A stretch of DNA of 64,000 bases from NCBI GenBank assembly GCA_009746045.1, contig RPFO01000667.1:5310719-5374718 (forward strand). The letters are read 5' to 3'. The DNA comes from Mesostigma viride. Its lineage: Eukaryota > Streptophyta > Mesostigmatophyceae > Mesostigmatales > Mesostigmataceae. Each line of letters begins with the position of its first letter. The stretch's first letter is position 1. The notes beneath the pieces were generated by a model. It was not told the DNA's origin. It did no database searches and was given only the letters and a program-made list of their open reading frames with translations. Below are positions 47,301-59,100 of the stretch, in pieces. Both the position numbers and the translations under genes were made by a program.

Positions 47301-48972
47301 CCACGGGCAGGCAATTCTGTGGAGGGGTGGAAGTCGGTAGGGGCCAAGAGGGGGGGGAAAGGCAAAGAGGGGGGGACAAGGGCCCAGAGGGGGGGAGGAG
47401 GCATAGAGGGTAAAGGGGGCCAGGGGAAAGCGTGGGAAGTGGAGAGAGGGAAGGGGTGAGGAGGACGGGGAGAGGCGGGGTAGGCAGGCAGCAATGCCGG
47501 CGCAAAGAGTTCAATGGCGGGGGAGAAGTAGTGCGCAAACGTATGTTAATGATTAGACCATGTGCCCCCTTCAAGGGATCAGGGGGAATCGGGAGAGAAT
47601 GCAAGTAATAACAATCCAGACGATGAGCAACACGACTGCACGCCCCTATTTGGAAGGTCAGGGACCAGGGGGGGACCCAGCCAGCAGGGGGGACAGGCAA
47701 ATCATTGCCCTAATACAGTGTCCTTGTTACGTTTACATAGTAGCATAAAACTTGCGCTTAATATAACTTGTGTTCCGTATATTGTAAGTAATAATCATTG
47801 CATTAACACAACGTTTGTGTATATAACTGGTGGCAGTTGTAAGTAATACCAAACGAGAAGGAGAGTGCGGGAACAGTCGGACCTGGCATCCTCTGGAGCT
47901 AGAGATCACGGACAGTGCCCGCCGGATAGTGACCGCCAGATGGCCCACTGCTCATGACATGCCCTGGCAGTATACGGCAGACAAGTGGCTGAACAGGCCC
48001 TAGGGCTTCACTTGTCTTTCAGCGATGCGGCTAGTGCAGTGGTGGCGAATTTCGGCCGGGCATTTGTGATGTCAGGTCTGTGGTCGTTGTCTCACGAGTG
48101 TAAGCTGAGACGATGTAAAAACAAGGGGATCAAATAATGATTGCCCACGAATGATTCCTGGACACAAGCCTAAACAGCAATCCCTGCCAGGAAATGCCAC
48201 AGAAATGCAGCGGGCATGCTAGCATAAAAACATTCTGGAGAGGCAGAGCTAGCAGGCAGGCTTCAAGGGGCAAAAAAGCTAGCAAATGGTGATGTTGAGG
48301 GGGAATCTAGATTGGTAGTGGGTAAGGAAAATTTGGGGCCTCACCATCTTTAGAACCATCGTCGACGCAAATGATCTCATAGACCCATCCGCTGGCCTTC
48401 AGGGAGGCCGCGACGCATTCGACCAGAATGGGAATGCTACCCGCCTCGTTATACACGGGAATGACGACGGACACGAGGGAACCCGCTGCCTTGTACTTGT
48501 TTTTCCGTTCTTTCGGCCCTGCTTGGCTCACTGGGTGACTCTCGACTGCTTCGACCTCAGAAGGGTAAGGGGCTGCGGAGGGTGCAGCTCGGCTGGATTG
48601 GGCCGCTGTGGCTCGCACTGCCCCTGGAGGCGTGTAGGAGGGCCACTGGGCAACCTGGGGTGGCTGGCTCAAGGAATCCGACGCATCTGCTGGCTGCGAC
48701 GGAGAAACCGCAATGTTGCAGGGGACAAATCGCCTTCGAACTGTTGTGGATGCACCTGCTCTGGAATTGACGAAGCCGTGCCAGTTACGAGATTGACCAT
48801 TCCAGGAGCTGCCGAGCTGCAGAGGGCGTTGTGACACGCCATCCGACCCTTGAGCTAGTAGGGTACATTCTGGCGCACGCGGGGCCCCAGCCACCCTCAC
48901 AGCCCGATGTCTCCCATGCAAATGCTCACTGGCCGCGCATAGTGAAGTTGGGACATGCAACGTGACAACCAT
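38386..48972 (-). CDS. Membrane-bound family-2 glycosyltransferase (polyprenyl-phosphate type), five exons
   Basis: Exons on the minus strand: 48972-48345, 46787-45960, 45109-44892, 40848-40420, 38664-38386. All introns are GT-AG, and phases agree to give 793 codons plus stop. The first ~160 residues are a Ser/Pro/Ala-rich leader. The GT2 core starts at [10 protein letters not shown], with [26 protein letters not shown] and LDGDLQND (the DxD metal site, residues 256-258). Later come [29 protein letters not shown] and two C-terminal membrane segments before [15 protein letters not shown]. This layout fits GtrB/ArnC/DPM-like enzymes that move a sugar from a nucleotide donor to a lipid phosphate. 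A ~220-residue Ser/Gly/Pro insert splits the core; exon 2's 3' limit is the least certain. It is head to head with the CMP-KDO synthetase gene. Confidence 0.85.
38700..38880 (+). repeat. GAGTGGGA/GAGGGTGGGA repeats in GT2 intron 4
   Basis: Purine-rich units GAGTGGGAGC and GAGGGTGGGA alternate for about 180 bp next to the exon 5 acceptor. On the transcribed sense this is a very long pyrimidine-rich stretch. Confidence 0.8.
39241..39285 (-). repeat. Intronic copy of the end of GT2 exon 4 with donor
   Basis: On the minus strand it reads [11 protein letters not shown] followed by GTATGG; the real exon 4 end reads [20 protein letters not shown]-rich stretch and CAG precede it. Confidence 0.7.
39426..39470 (-). 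repeat. Second intronic copy of the end of GT2 exon 4 with donor
   Basis: On the minus strand it reads [19 protein letters not shown], against [19 protein letters not shown] in exon 4. Confidence 0.75.
39649..40269. mobile_element. Foldback element with (GGAT)n in its loop
   Basis: Arms of about 155 bp at 39649-39803 and about 40112-40269 are near-complementary (CGGCGGAGCCC, TTCGGAAGAACCAA, GGATCTTGGCGCA, ACTCCTGACTCTGCGGC). The loop holds about 54 GGAT units (39837-40051). It sits in GT2 intron 4. No target duplication is clear. Confidence 0.8.
41579..43541. mobile_element. DIRS-like element with split direct repeats A1-internal-B1-A2-B2
   Basis: A1 is 41579-41996 and A2 is 42962-43379 (418 bp, one difference seen). 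B1 is 42833-42961 and B2 is 43413-43541. B1 joins A2 directly; a 33-bp spacer lies between A2 and B2. This order is that of PAT/Ngaro-type DIRS retrotransposons, which integrate with a tyrosine recombinase. AAT stands at the left border of A1, at the B1/A2 joint and at the end of B2. The internal 836 bp encode no clear gag, RT or recombinase, so the copy is non-autonomous. It lies in GT2 intron 3. Confidence 0.65.
43795..43875 (-). other. tRNA-like or SINE-like sequence
   Basis: On the minus strand, ATCAGTGGTAAGC resembles a tRNA A box. About 25 nt further, GTGTTCAAACC resembles a B box, and T-rich termini follow. The acceptor stem does not pair, so it is not a functional tRNA by eye. Confidence 0.3.
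44216..44563 (-). repeat. Minisatellite, 27-31-bp unit, about 12 copies, GT2 intron 3
   Basis: Unit AGGCAGGCATAGAAGACATA plus AACATCCAC(AC). Copies vary in length by a CA dinucleotide and by TAGAAG/TATAAG. Not a CRISPR array: the units abut and there are no unique spacers. Confidence 0.9.
45419..45636 (+). repeat. 15-bp minisatellite (AAATACATCGGTATC)n, GT2 intron 2
   Basis: About 14 units with TCTG/TCGG and ATAA/ATCA variants. Confidence 0.9.
45655..45935 (+). repeat. Decaying tandem repeats of about 70 bp, GT2 intron 2
   Basis: GGGTGAAGAACCATCCCATC and AAAGTGCAC..TTGAATA..AACATCACG recur at 45668 and 45738. CTGTTAAA-containing shorter copies follow to 45935. Confidence 0.75.
46800..47460 (+). 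repeat. GT2 intron 1: G-rich blocks and (GAGT)n
   Basis: G-rich GGGGGTG at 46805-46850, (GT)n at 46965-47013, about 50 GAGT units at 47014-47231, and purine/G-rich repeats at 47290-47460. Confidence 0.85.
47461..48344. other. Remainder of GT2 intron 1
   Basis: No repeat or gene recognised. Confidence 0.4.
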
Positions 48973-50173
48973 CTTCTACGATTCCCAAGAATTTCGCTAG
49001 CGTTCAAACCAAACCGATGTCCTACGCCTGGCCGCAACAATGCTCGCTGGTCAACCCAGTAGATTAGGCATCCGCAATGCAGCCCTAGTAAACGTAGAAG
49101 CGGGCCGTGCCTCTCGGCCTCAATAATAATAATCACCGTCGAAACTGCTTAACTTACATACACTGCTACGCAAACCTGCCGTCGCGCCCCGGACACACGC
49201 AGGAAGCGAAGTCCTGTCCAGGCCCGGACGTGGCTGGCCTTCCCGCCTGGCTTTTCTTCTGGCGATGAGGCTTTTGATTTTTGAAAAAATTGCAAGCGTG
49301 TACAGTACAGTACAGTACATAATGCGAGGTAGCAGTGGCAGGCAGGGACTGCGGCAGCCTGGCTGGCATGAGGTCGGGTGGGCTGTGTACAGTACAAATC
49401 GGGCCGAGACGGAATGTATGATTGTCATGGAAGCTGGGGTCGTAATCTGGAACAGCCAGTGCTAGCGTATGTCACAGAACACCACCTGATCGCGAAACTT
49501 GTGGCTGGGAAGTGGGAACTGAGAAGCGGGTTGTCAGAACTGAGAACGAGCTGTGGATGCGGAACTGAAGGTGTGGGTGCGGAACTGAAGGTGTGGGCGG
49601 TTCCGCTTACGGCACTGTAGATAGCAGCTGATGGGAGCTGCGGAACTGAAGGTCATACAACTGGGTGCGGCCGGCGGCGTGGGCAACAACAACAACAACA
49701 GCAACAACAACACCAGAACATGTTGTTGCTTTTGTTGCCCACGCCGCACAGGGCAGCATGAGGTTCCTGACATGGCCAAAGGTTCCTGACGGGAGCAAAT
49801 CCTTTCCGTAGTGTTCAAACCGCAAGCGGACATCCGGAAACTTCCTGAGGGCACAGCATGGGAAAGCAACCAGTGGGAAGTGCTGGTATATAATCGTTCC
49901 TACTAACTACCTATAAAATATTTCATTGATGAGTTTAGCAGTAGGGTATGATCGATTCGCGTTGTACGGAGCTCCTTCTGCAGCCAACCGAGCTCGCTTC
50001 CTACGTGGCACAATGTCTGGATTCAAACCCAACGACGTTATTTGCCGCGAGCGCAAATATGGTAAGGTAGGTATGGCAGCTTGGCCACCCGTTGCAATAA
50101 TAACTATACACCCATTTAAGGCTGTTATCATAGTCCTTGCTCGATATCGATATAGTGTTTTTTTACCGTCTTG
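48973..50173. promoter_or_regulatory. Shared intergenic region between divergent GT2 and CMP-KDO synthetase genes
   Basis: The two start codons face away from each other across about 1.2 kb. No promoter boxes were assigned. A GTACAGTACAGTACAGTAC run (49300-49318), a duplicated GAACTGAAGGTGTGG (49560-49590) and a hairpin at 49670-49750 are the visible structures. Confidence 0.4.
49670..49752. repeat. Inverted repeat with CAA/TTG arms
   Basis: GTGCGGC..GGCGTGGGCAACAACAACA pairs with TGTTGTTGCTTTTGTTGCCC and ACGCCGCAC. Both arms end in the CCCACGCCGCAC flank that also follows the 1.15-kb TTG tract at 7727. Confidence 0.8.
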
Positions 50174-53100
50174 ATGGCGTCTAAGCCGCGCGTGCTTGGG
50201 GTAATCCCCGCGCGTTATGCATCAACGCGATTCCCGGCAAAACCCTTAGCTTTATTAGCGGGGAAGCCCATGATTCAGGTAAATTACCTTTTAACTTTGA
50301 AATGCCCAGCTTGCAGTCGACCCTTCAAATCGACGCTATGGCGTTTAAAAACAGTGCGCGTTCTACATGCCTGCCCATAACCGCTTCTGGGTTGAGGTCG
50401 TTTGTTAAATTACTTTTTTGAAGGAAGTCCGGAAAACGTTTTTCGTTGGCGTGCAATATGCAGAGCAGAAGATGCTTTTTTCTTTTTAAGAACGAAGCCT
50501 TCCCGGTGAAGCGGCGCTGTTGTTTATAGTAAACTTTCCTACTCTTGCCCGCGTTTTGTTGTCTTTTGGGAGGCATGCATGTCGGATTTTATCGGTAGCA
50601 TTTCGGCTTGCCTGGAATAGACACTCCTTTTCCTCAACCTGTGACTTTGCACGTTGTTAAAGTTTTCTCATCCCACCTACCTTTCTGAAGAGCATTTGCC
50701 TGGAAAGCCTCGCGGGTCTTACAAGCGACTCAGCAGCTTTGGCTTAGTTGAGGAGTACGGGAAGCGAGAAATCGTTGCTGTGTGTTTGGCCGAAAACCCC
50801 GTGCCTAAGCCGCAATCACCTTGTCGATCGGCCGTTTTCCACTCATCTCGAACCAGCTGCTGTCGGAATCCATCCCGGTCCCTTGTGGTGATGTTTGGTG
50901 CTTCTCAGCATACGTATACGAATGCCAAGAAGTCGACCCTGTTGACGGATTTGTACGTCGCCACGGACGACGAGGTGCGCCTGTTTCCCCACCAAGAGAT
51001 GTGCAATGAAGATCACGAGCTGCATCATATATGTTTAAGAATTCAGAATATCATGCCATCGCTACGGGCAGTTGGTTGCAATTTGTCTGATAGTGCTGGC
51101 GAGGATATTAGTATTCGCAACCGTCTCAACCTTTTGATGTCATCTTGCTGGTTTTCGTTATTAGTTGTTGGCTTTGTAACCAATCCGCAGCCTTTTTTGC
51201 TGCCTTAAAACATGTATATAGAGCAAGGTACATGTTTGCAAGTTGTTCTTGTCTCACATCGCACGAAGATAGTTTTCTTTATAAAACAGGACATTCCCTT
51301 AGTGGCATCAAACATTGTCGTGGTTCAGATAGTAACGCATAACCATACCCCTAGTCGTTCGCAAAGCCCCTGGCAAGCTTGGATTACAGCTGGGGCCTGC
51401 AACCCATTTGGTGAGGGATGGTCTGTTTGCCTGCCAGTATACCCCACTCTTTTTCCGGGCTTCGCAGAACATGGTAGCACTCCATTGCCTCCAAATCCAT
51501 TTTAAAAAATAAACCAAATTGCGTTGCTTACAAACCAGGCATTGGAAGACGCTTATCATTTTAGCATGCATTTATCAAGGAGCTTTTACATTTATGTAAC
51601 ACTTCAATGGCTACTTATGAATACAAATATGCATGTTAATAATGCACTCACAAGTTCCTCACCCAAGTACTCTCATTGCCAGAGTCTGATTATCCAGGAA
51701 CCATTTCCTTCGCGCTAACCCACACCCCACCCCACCCACCCCACCTCACCCCACCTGCACACATTCACGCTCACGCTCCCTGCTGGCGTCATCACACGTC
51801 TGCCTTGTTTCTGCTTGTGCTGACGTCACCCTTCTTTGGCCTGCCCATGCTGTACACCGCATCCACGTGCCAATCGGGCAGCGCATCGCGGAAGCCGTGC
51901 GGGCATTTGGCGGGGATGTCCTGATGACATCGGTGAACTGCAATAACGGTAGGAGCCAATATTTCCTCAATGGCAGGACATAACGGGAGCAAAGCTAATC
52001 TCTACATGTCATTCCTAAGGGAAATGTAATTGTTATGTGAGAACTCAAGCTTTTACGATGCCCCAAGCAGGGAGTTGCGGGCCCACAATAACGGACAACG
52101 CGGGGCCCGTTGTTTCTTCTCTATGAGCCCAACCCCCCCTTACACCCATGTCTCCTAGCCAATCCCTTCCCGACATCATTGCCCTGATCATTGACACTAC
52201 CTGACTGAACCCCCAGGTAATGGCACAGCGCCTCGCAGTGCTCCCCCTTCTGTCTCATTTCTCCCTTCTGAAGTTAACCCCTTAATGCGTTTGCACATTT
52301 CCTTAGGATCATATGCCGGCCTTATTGAGACATAAGGGATTTAACATACTGGTATTCCCAGCAGTCCTCCGCTGGCTTGCTTTCAACAGCAACGGGTAGC
52401 TTGACGTTTGGCCGTCTGAAACCTCTATGTGGACTTGCGTATTGATGCATTGAAAAGTTGATGTGGAGCTGCACCTGGAACGAAAGCGTGGCAAGCTTGT
52501 GTGGCTTCTGGATCCTTGCATGCGCCTGGGTCGGTGTTTTGGGGGTCTGCAGTACAGTATGGTTTGTGGCGCCCTTTTCCTTGTCTCGCATTCTCTTCTT
52601 TCCGTTTCTTGTCTTTTATTATGTTGGGAGGTCAACCAATCACAAATGGTTAGCATCCAGAAAATGCACGAGTTGATTAAATCCATTGTCCTCTTTTTGA
52701 CATCGCTGGTCGATTTTTGGCTTGTAGCATCTCCGTTGGCAATCACGGTCTCTGCGTGCACGGCTTACCCGATAGCTTTTGTGACATGCTGGCTTTCTCT
52801 TTACAACTCAAGGATTCGCGGATCGATATGCTTGGCATTTATGGTGCATTGGATTTATGGTGCTCATGGGAATTATGATGCATGGGGTGGGGTTTATGAT
52901 GCATGGGGTGGGGTTTATGATGCATGGGGTGGGGTTTGTGGTGCATGGGGTGGGGTTTGTGATGCATGGGGTGGGGTTTGTGGTGCATGGGGTGGGGTTT
53001 GTGGTGCATGGGGTGGGGTTTGTGATGCATGGGGTGGGGTTTGTGGTGCATGGGGTGGGGTTTGTGATGCATGGGGTGGGGTTTGTGATGCATGGGGTGG

Positions 53101-56100
53101 GGTTTGTGATGCATGGGGTGGGGTTTGTGGTGCATGGGGCGGGGTTTGTGGTGCATGGGGTGGGGTTTGTGATGCATGGGGTGGGGTTTGTGATGCATGG
53201 GGCGGGGTTTGTGGTGCATGGGGTGGGGTTTGTGGTGCATGGGGTGGGGTTTGTGGTGCATGGGGTGGGGTTTGTGATGCATGGGGTGGGGTTTGTGGTG
53301 CATGGGGTGGGGTTTGTGGTGCATGGGGTGGGGTTTGTGATGCATGGGGTGGGGTTTGTGATGCATGGGGTGGGGTTTGTGGTGCATGGGGTGGGGTTTG
53401 TGGTGCATGGGGTGGGGTTTGTGATGCATGGGGTGGGGTTTGTGGTGCATGGGGTGGGGTTTGTGATGCATGGGGCGGGGTTTGTGGTGCATGGGGTGGG
53501 GTTTGTGATGCATGGGGTGGGGTTTGTGGTGCATGGGGTGGGGTTTGTGGTGCATGGGGTGGGGTTTGTGATGCATGGGGTGGGGTTTGTGATGCATGGG
53601 GTGGGGTTTGTGGTGCATGGGGTGGGGTTTGTGGTGCATGGGGTGGGGTTTGTGGTGCATGGGGCGGGGTTTGTGGTGCATGGGGCGGGGTTTGTGATGC
53701 ATGGGGTGGGGTTTGTGGTGCATGGGGTGGGGTTTGTGATGCATGGGGTGGGGTTTGTGATGCATGGGGTGGGGTTTGTGATGCATGGGGTGGGGTTTGT
53801 GGTGCATGGGGTGGGGTTTGTGGTGCATGGGGCGGGGTTTGTGGTGCATGGGGTGGGGTTTGTGATGCATGGGGTGGGGTTTGTGGTGCATGGGGTGGGG
53901 TTTGTGATGCATGGGGTGGGGTTTGTGGTGCATGGGGTGGGGTTTGTGATGCATGGGGTGGGGTTTGTGATGCATGGGGTGGGGTTTGTGGTGCATGGGG
54001 TGGGGTTTGTGATGCATGGGGTGGGGTTTGTGGTGCATGGGGCGGGGTTTGTGGTGCATGGGGTGGGGTTTGTGATGCATGGGGTGGGGTTTGTGGTGCA
54101 TGGGGTGGGGTTTATGATGCATGGGGTGGGGTTTGTGGTGCATGGGGTGGGGTTTGTGGTGCATGGGGCGGGGTTTGTGGTGCATGGGGTGGGGTTTGTG
54201 GTGCATGGGGTGGGGTTTGTGGTGCATGGGGTGGGGTTTGTGGTGCATGGGGTGGGGTTTGTGGTGCATGGGGTGGGGTTTGTGGTGCATGGGGTGGGGT
54301 TTGTGATGCATGGGGTGGGGTTTGTGGTGCATGGGGTGGGGTTTGTGATGCATGGGGTGGGGTTTGTGATGCATGGGGTGGGGTTTGTGGTGCATGGGGT
54401 GGGGTTTGTGGTGCATGGGGTGGGGTTTGTGGTGCATGGGGTGGGGTTTGTGATGCATGGGGTGGGGTTTGTGATGCATGGGGTGGGGTTTGTGGTGCAT
54501 GGGGTGGGGTTTGTGGTGCATGGGGTGGGGTTTATGATGCATGGGGTGGGGTTTGTGGTGCATGGGGTGGGGTTTGTGGTGCATGGGGTGGGGTTTGTGG
54601 TGCATGGGGTGGGGTTTGTGGTGCATGGGGTGGGGTTTGTGGTGCATGGGGTGGGGTTTGTGGTGCATGGGGTGGGGTTTATGATGCATGGGGCGGGGTT
54701 TGTGATGCATGGGGTGGGGTTTGTGGTGCATGGGGTGGGGTTTGTGATGCATGGGGTGGGGTTTGTGGTGCATGGGGTGGGGTTTGTGATGCATGGGGTG
54801 GGGTTTGTGATGCATGGGGTGGGGTTTGTGATGCATGGGGTGGGGTTTATGATGCATGGGGTGGGGTTTGTGATGCATGGGGCGGGGTTTGTGATGCATG
54901 GGGTGGGGTTTGTGGTGCATGGGGTGGGGTTTGTGGTGCATGGGGTGGGGTTTGTGATGCATGGGGTGGGGTTTGTGATGCATGGGGTGGGGTTTGTGAT
55001 GCATGGGGTGGGGTTTGTGATGCATGGGGTGGGGTTTGTGATGCATGGGGCGGGGTTTGTGGTGCATGGTGTGGGGTTTGTGGTGCATGGGGTGGGGTTT
55101 GTGATGCATGGGGTGGGGTTTGTGATGCATGGGGTGGGGTTTGTGGTGCATGGGGTGGGGTTTGTGATGCATGGGGTGGGGTTTGTGGTGCATGGGGTGG
55201 GGTTTGTGATGCATGGGGCGGGGTTTGTGGTGCATGGGGTGGGGTTTGTGATGCATGGGGTGGGGTTTGTGATGCATGGGGTGGGGTTTGTGATGCATGG
55301 GGTGGGGTTTGTGGTGCATGGGGTGGGGTTTGTGGTGCATGGGGTGGGGTTTGTGGTGCATGGGGTGGGGTTTGTGGTGCATGGGGTGGGGTTTGTGGTG
55401 CATGGGGTGGGGTTTGTGATGCATGGGGTGGGGTTTGTGGTGCATGGGGTGGGGTTTGTGATGCATGGGGTGGGGTTTGTGGTGCATGGGGCGGGGTTTG
55501 TGATGCATGGGGTGGGGTTTGTGGTGCATGGGGTGTGGTTTGTGGTGCATGGGGTGGGGTTTATGATGCATGGGGTGGGGTTTGTGGTGCATGGGGTGGG
55601 GTTTGTGGTGCATGGGGTGGGGTTTGTGGTGCATGGGGTGGGGTTTGTGGTGCATGGGGTGGGGTTTGTGATGCATGGGGTGGGGTTTGTGGTGCATGGG
55701 GTGGGGTTTGTGATGCATGGGGTGGGGTTTGTGGTGCATGGGGTGGGGTTTGTGGTGCATGGGGTGGGGTTTGTGGTGCATGGGGTGGGGTTTGTGGTGC
55801 ATGGGGTGGGGTTTGTGATGCATGGGGTGGGGTTTGTGATGCATGGGGTGGGGTTTGTGGTGCATGGGGTGGGGTTTGTGGTGCATGGGGTGGGGTTTGT
55901 GATGCATGGGGCGGGGTTTGTGGTGCATGGGGTGGGGTTTGTGATGCATGGGGTGGGGTTTGTGGTGCATGGGGTGGGGTTTGTGATGCATGGGGTGGGG
56001 TTTGTGATGCATGGGGCGGGGTTTGTGGTGCATGGGGCGGGGTTTGTGATGCATGGGGTGGGGTTTGTGGTGCATTGGGCGGGGTTTGTGATGCATGGGG

Positions 56101-59100
56101 TGGGGTTTGTGGTGCATGGGGTGGGGTTAATGATGCATGGGGCGGGGTTTGTGGTGCATGGGGTGGGGTTTGTGATGCATGGGGTGGGGTTTGTGATGCA
56201 TGGGGTGGGGTTTGTGATGCATGGGGTGGGGTTTGTGGTGCATGGGGTGGGGTTTGTGGTGCATGGGGCGGGGTTTGTGATGCATGGGGTGGGGTTTATG
56301 ATGCATGGGGTGGGGTTTGTGGTGCATGGGGCGGGGTTTGTGGTGCATGGGGTGGGGTTTGTGGTGCATGGGGTGGGGTTTGTGATGCATGGGGTGGGGT
56401 TTGTGGTGCATTGGGCGGGGTTTGTGATGCATGGGGTGGGGTTTGTGGTGCATGGGGTGGGGTTAATGATGCATGGGGCGGGGTTTGTGGTGCATGGGGT
56501 GGGGTTTGTGATGCATGGGGTGGGGTTTGTGATGCATGGGGTGGGGTTTGTGATGCATGGGGTGGGGTTTGTGGTGCATGGGGTGGGGTTTGTGGTGCAT
56601 GGGGCGGGGTTTGTGATGCATGGGGTGGGGTTTATGATGCATGGGGTGGGGTTTGTGGTGCATGGGGCGGGGTTTGTGGTGCATGGGGTGGGGTTTGTGG
56701 TGCATGGGGTGGGGTTTGTGATGCATGGGGTGGGGTTTGTGATGCATGGGGCGGGGTTTGTGGTGCATGGGGTGGGGTTTGTGGTGCATGGGGGGCATGA
56801 TGTGCTTCACAGGCACGGAGCGGTGCCTGGAGGTCATGACCACACTCGCGAGTCAAGGGAAGCAGTATGACATTATCGTCAACATCCAGGTGGGTATGCC
56901 ATCACACACCATTTGTTGTCAACACCCAGGTGGGTATGCCACCATAGATCATACAGAATATATATTTTACGTTCATGTCAAGGAGCTTCGAGGTATGTGG
57001 GGCAGGGGGCATGGGTGTGAGGGCCTCCGGTGGATCGATCCAGCACTGGTGTCAATAGATGGACGAGGTGTTGATACAGCGGTGCGGCCCAGATTAGCTG
57101 GTGGGATAGCGGCTACTTTATGGTCCCCGGCTGATGCAGCGCAAGAGTGTCAAAGCATGACTACTGACTAGTTGGTCGGTGACGCATTATTCATTAAACG
57201 GATTATTGCAGGCATTCGGCACCGGTCGATCCACGTGACATTGCAGTGGCGCCTAGATAGGTTGGCGCAAATGTCTTCGTGCCAGTCCCTTGAATGCCGA
57301 AGTAGTTTGGATATTAAGACATTCGCACAGTTAGGGTGGAGGCCTAGACTTCAAAATGTAAGACTTCTCGCATACTTTTCCCAGATTCCAAGCCAACCAG
57401 CCTCTAGCTAGTAGAGACTCAGCAGAATACCGGTGCTGTTGTCAGCTGAATTTGTGGAGAGAGACTTCCACTGGCGTCACCAGCCAAACAAGTTTTTTGT
57501 TGATTTCTTGATTCTAAAGCTGATAAAAGAAGAATGTTATCTGCTAAAAGGTATGAGGAAACTGGGCGACTTGTCGTGCCATGGGATCTTCAACCACAGG
57601 TCAGCATGGGGCATTACTTGAAAGGGACATCCCTTGAAAGGGACAGTTTGATAGCTGATGCACGTCAATATCCTACTAGTGCAGTGTGCACAGTCGTAGT
57701 CTTGCTTGCGCTTCGAGCGGATGCGTGTCGCAGTGACGCGGAGTGTGCTAGGTGCGCGATCATGGTTGTGCCCGTGTCCCTGGCCCCGCACCCAAGTCGC
57801 TTGGATGACTGGTTCTACCCATGAGACCATCAGCCAGAGATGTGGTTATCCCCTCGCCGCTGCTACATGTCAGTGTGCAGCATGCGTGTAGGCGGTTCTA
57901 AGACTAGTCTTCCGCTGTTATGCCTCTAAAGGTTATACTGATATGATATGCTGGCCTCATATTGTGGACCCCATCGCTGCCCTCGCTCGCCCATTACTCC
58001 TTCCTCTCTCTGACTCTCGCTCTTGCTCTTGCTCTCCCTCCCTCCCTCCCCCCTCCCTCCTCCCTCCCTCCCCCCTCCTCCCTCCCTCCCTCCCTCCCTC
58101 CCTCCCTCCCTCCCTCCCTCCCTCCCCTCCCTCCCTCCCTCCTCCCTCCCTCCTCCCTCCCTCCCTCCCTCCCTCCCTCCCTCCCTCCTCCTCCCTCCCT
58201 CCTCCTCCCTCCCTCCTCCCTCCCTCCCTCCCCCCCTCCCTCCCTCCCTCCCTCCCTCCCTCCCTCCCTCCCCCCTCCCCCCCCCCCCCAACCCAACCCC
58301 CCGATTCTCGCTCTCCCCTCGGCGCTCCTACAGGGAGACGAGCCACTCATTGAGGCCCACCACATCGACGTGGTGGCAGGGACCCTGCTAGACGGCGACG
58401 CGGTGATGGGGTGAGCTCAGCAAAAGGAGGTGTAGCTGGCAGGACAACCTTAGCAACAGGGCAGCGGCGGAGAAAGCTAAGATGACATGAGGGGGGGCTT
58501 GAAAAAGGCAGGTCTCAAGGCTCAGGAAACGTGTTTGAGAAAAGGCTTGTGAGCTTAACAATACAGCACAAACAATACAGCACACTCACGTGGCATATGT
58601 GGACTTAATTGTGGAGGAATGTTCACTTCAGAGGTATCACATCCCAAGTGGGGTCAAGCCCCAACTACCGTAGTGGTCAAATCACTTCGCGACAAATTCT
58701 GTGTGAATCGACCTCGCAAACTTGTATTAATTTGCTTTATCTTGGCTCGCAAACATGCCACTGTACTTGTCTACTAGATTTTTTTACTAATTTTATTGGA
58801 TTTTACTTAAAAACGCCCGTCGCAATTTCCATGTTGAAATAGTTTTGCATTGCAAACCTAATTTGTTATCTGGTTTCGGGGTCGCAAAATAATTTGTCGT
58901 AAAGTGATTTTGACCACAATGGTATAAGCAGGGCGGGGGCATGAGTTAGCCTCATTGGTGAGCTGCCATGGTACACCCCAACCCATCCCCCTGTCCATCC
59001 GTTCCATGTCCCCCATACCATCACAACAGTCGCTCTACCATACCATCGCAAGAGTCGCTCTACCATACCATCGCAACAGTCGCTCCTAGGTTATCCTCAT

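Noticed and set aside
52463-56870. Open frames of 1337-1445 codons on the plus strand and 1092 on the minus strand
   Set aside because: They are produced by a 21-bp repeat without stops and lie in a KDSB intron.
58023-58391. Pro/Leu/Ser frames and Gly/Glu/Arg frames
   Set aside because: Polypyrimidine repeat in a KDSB intron.
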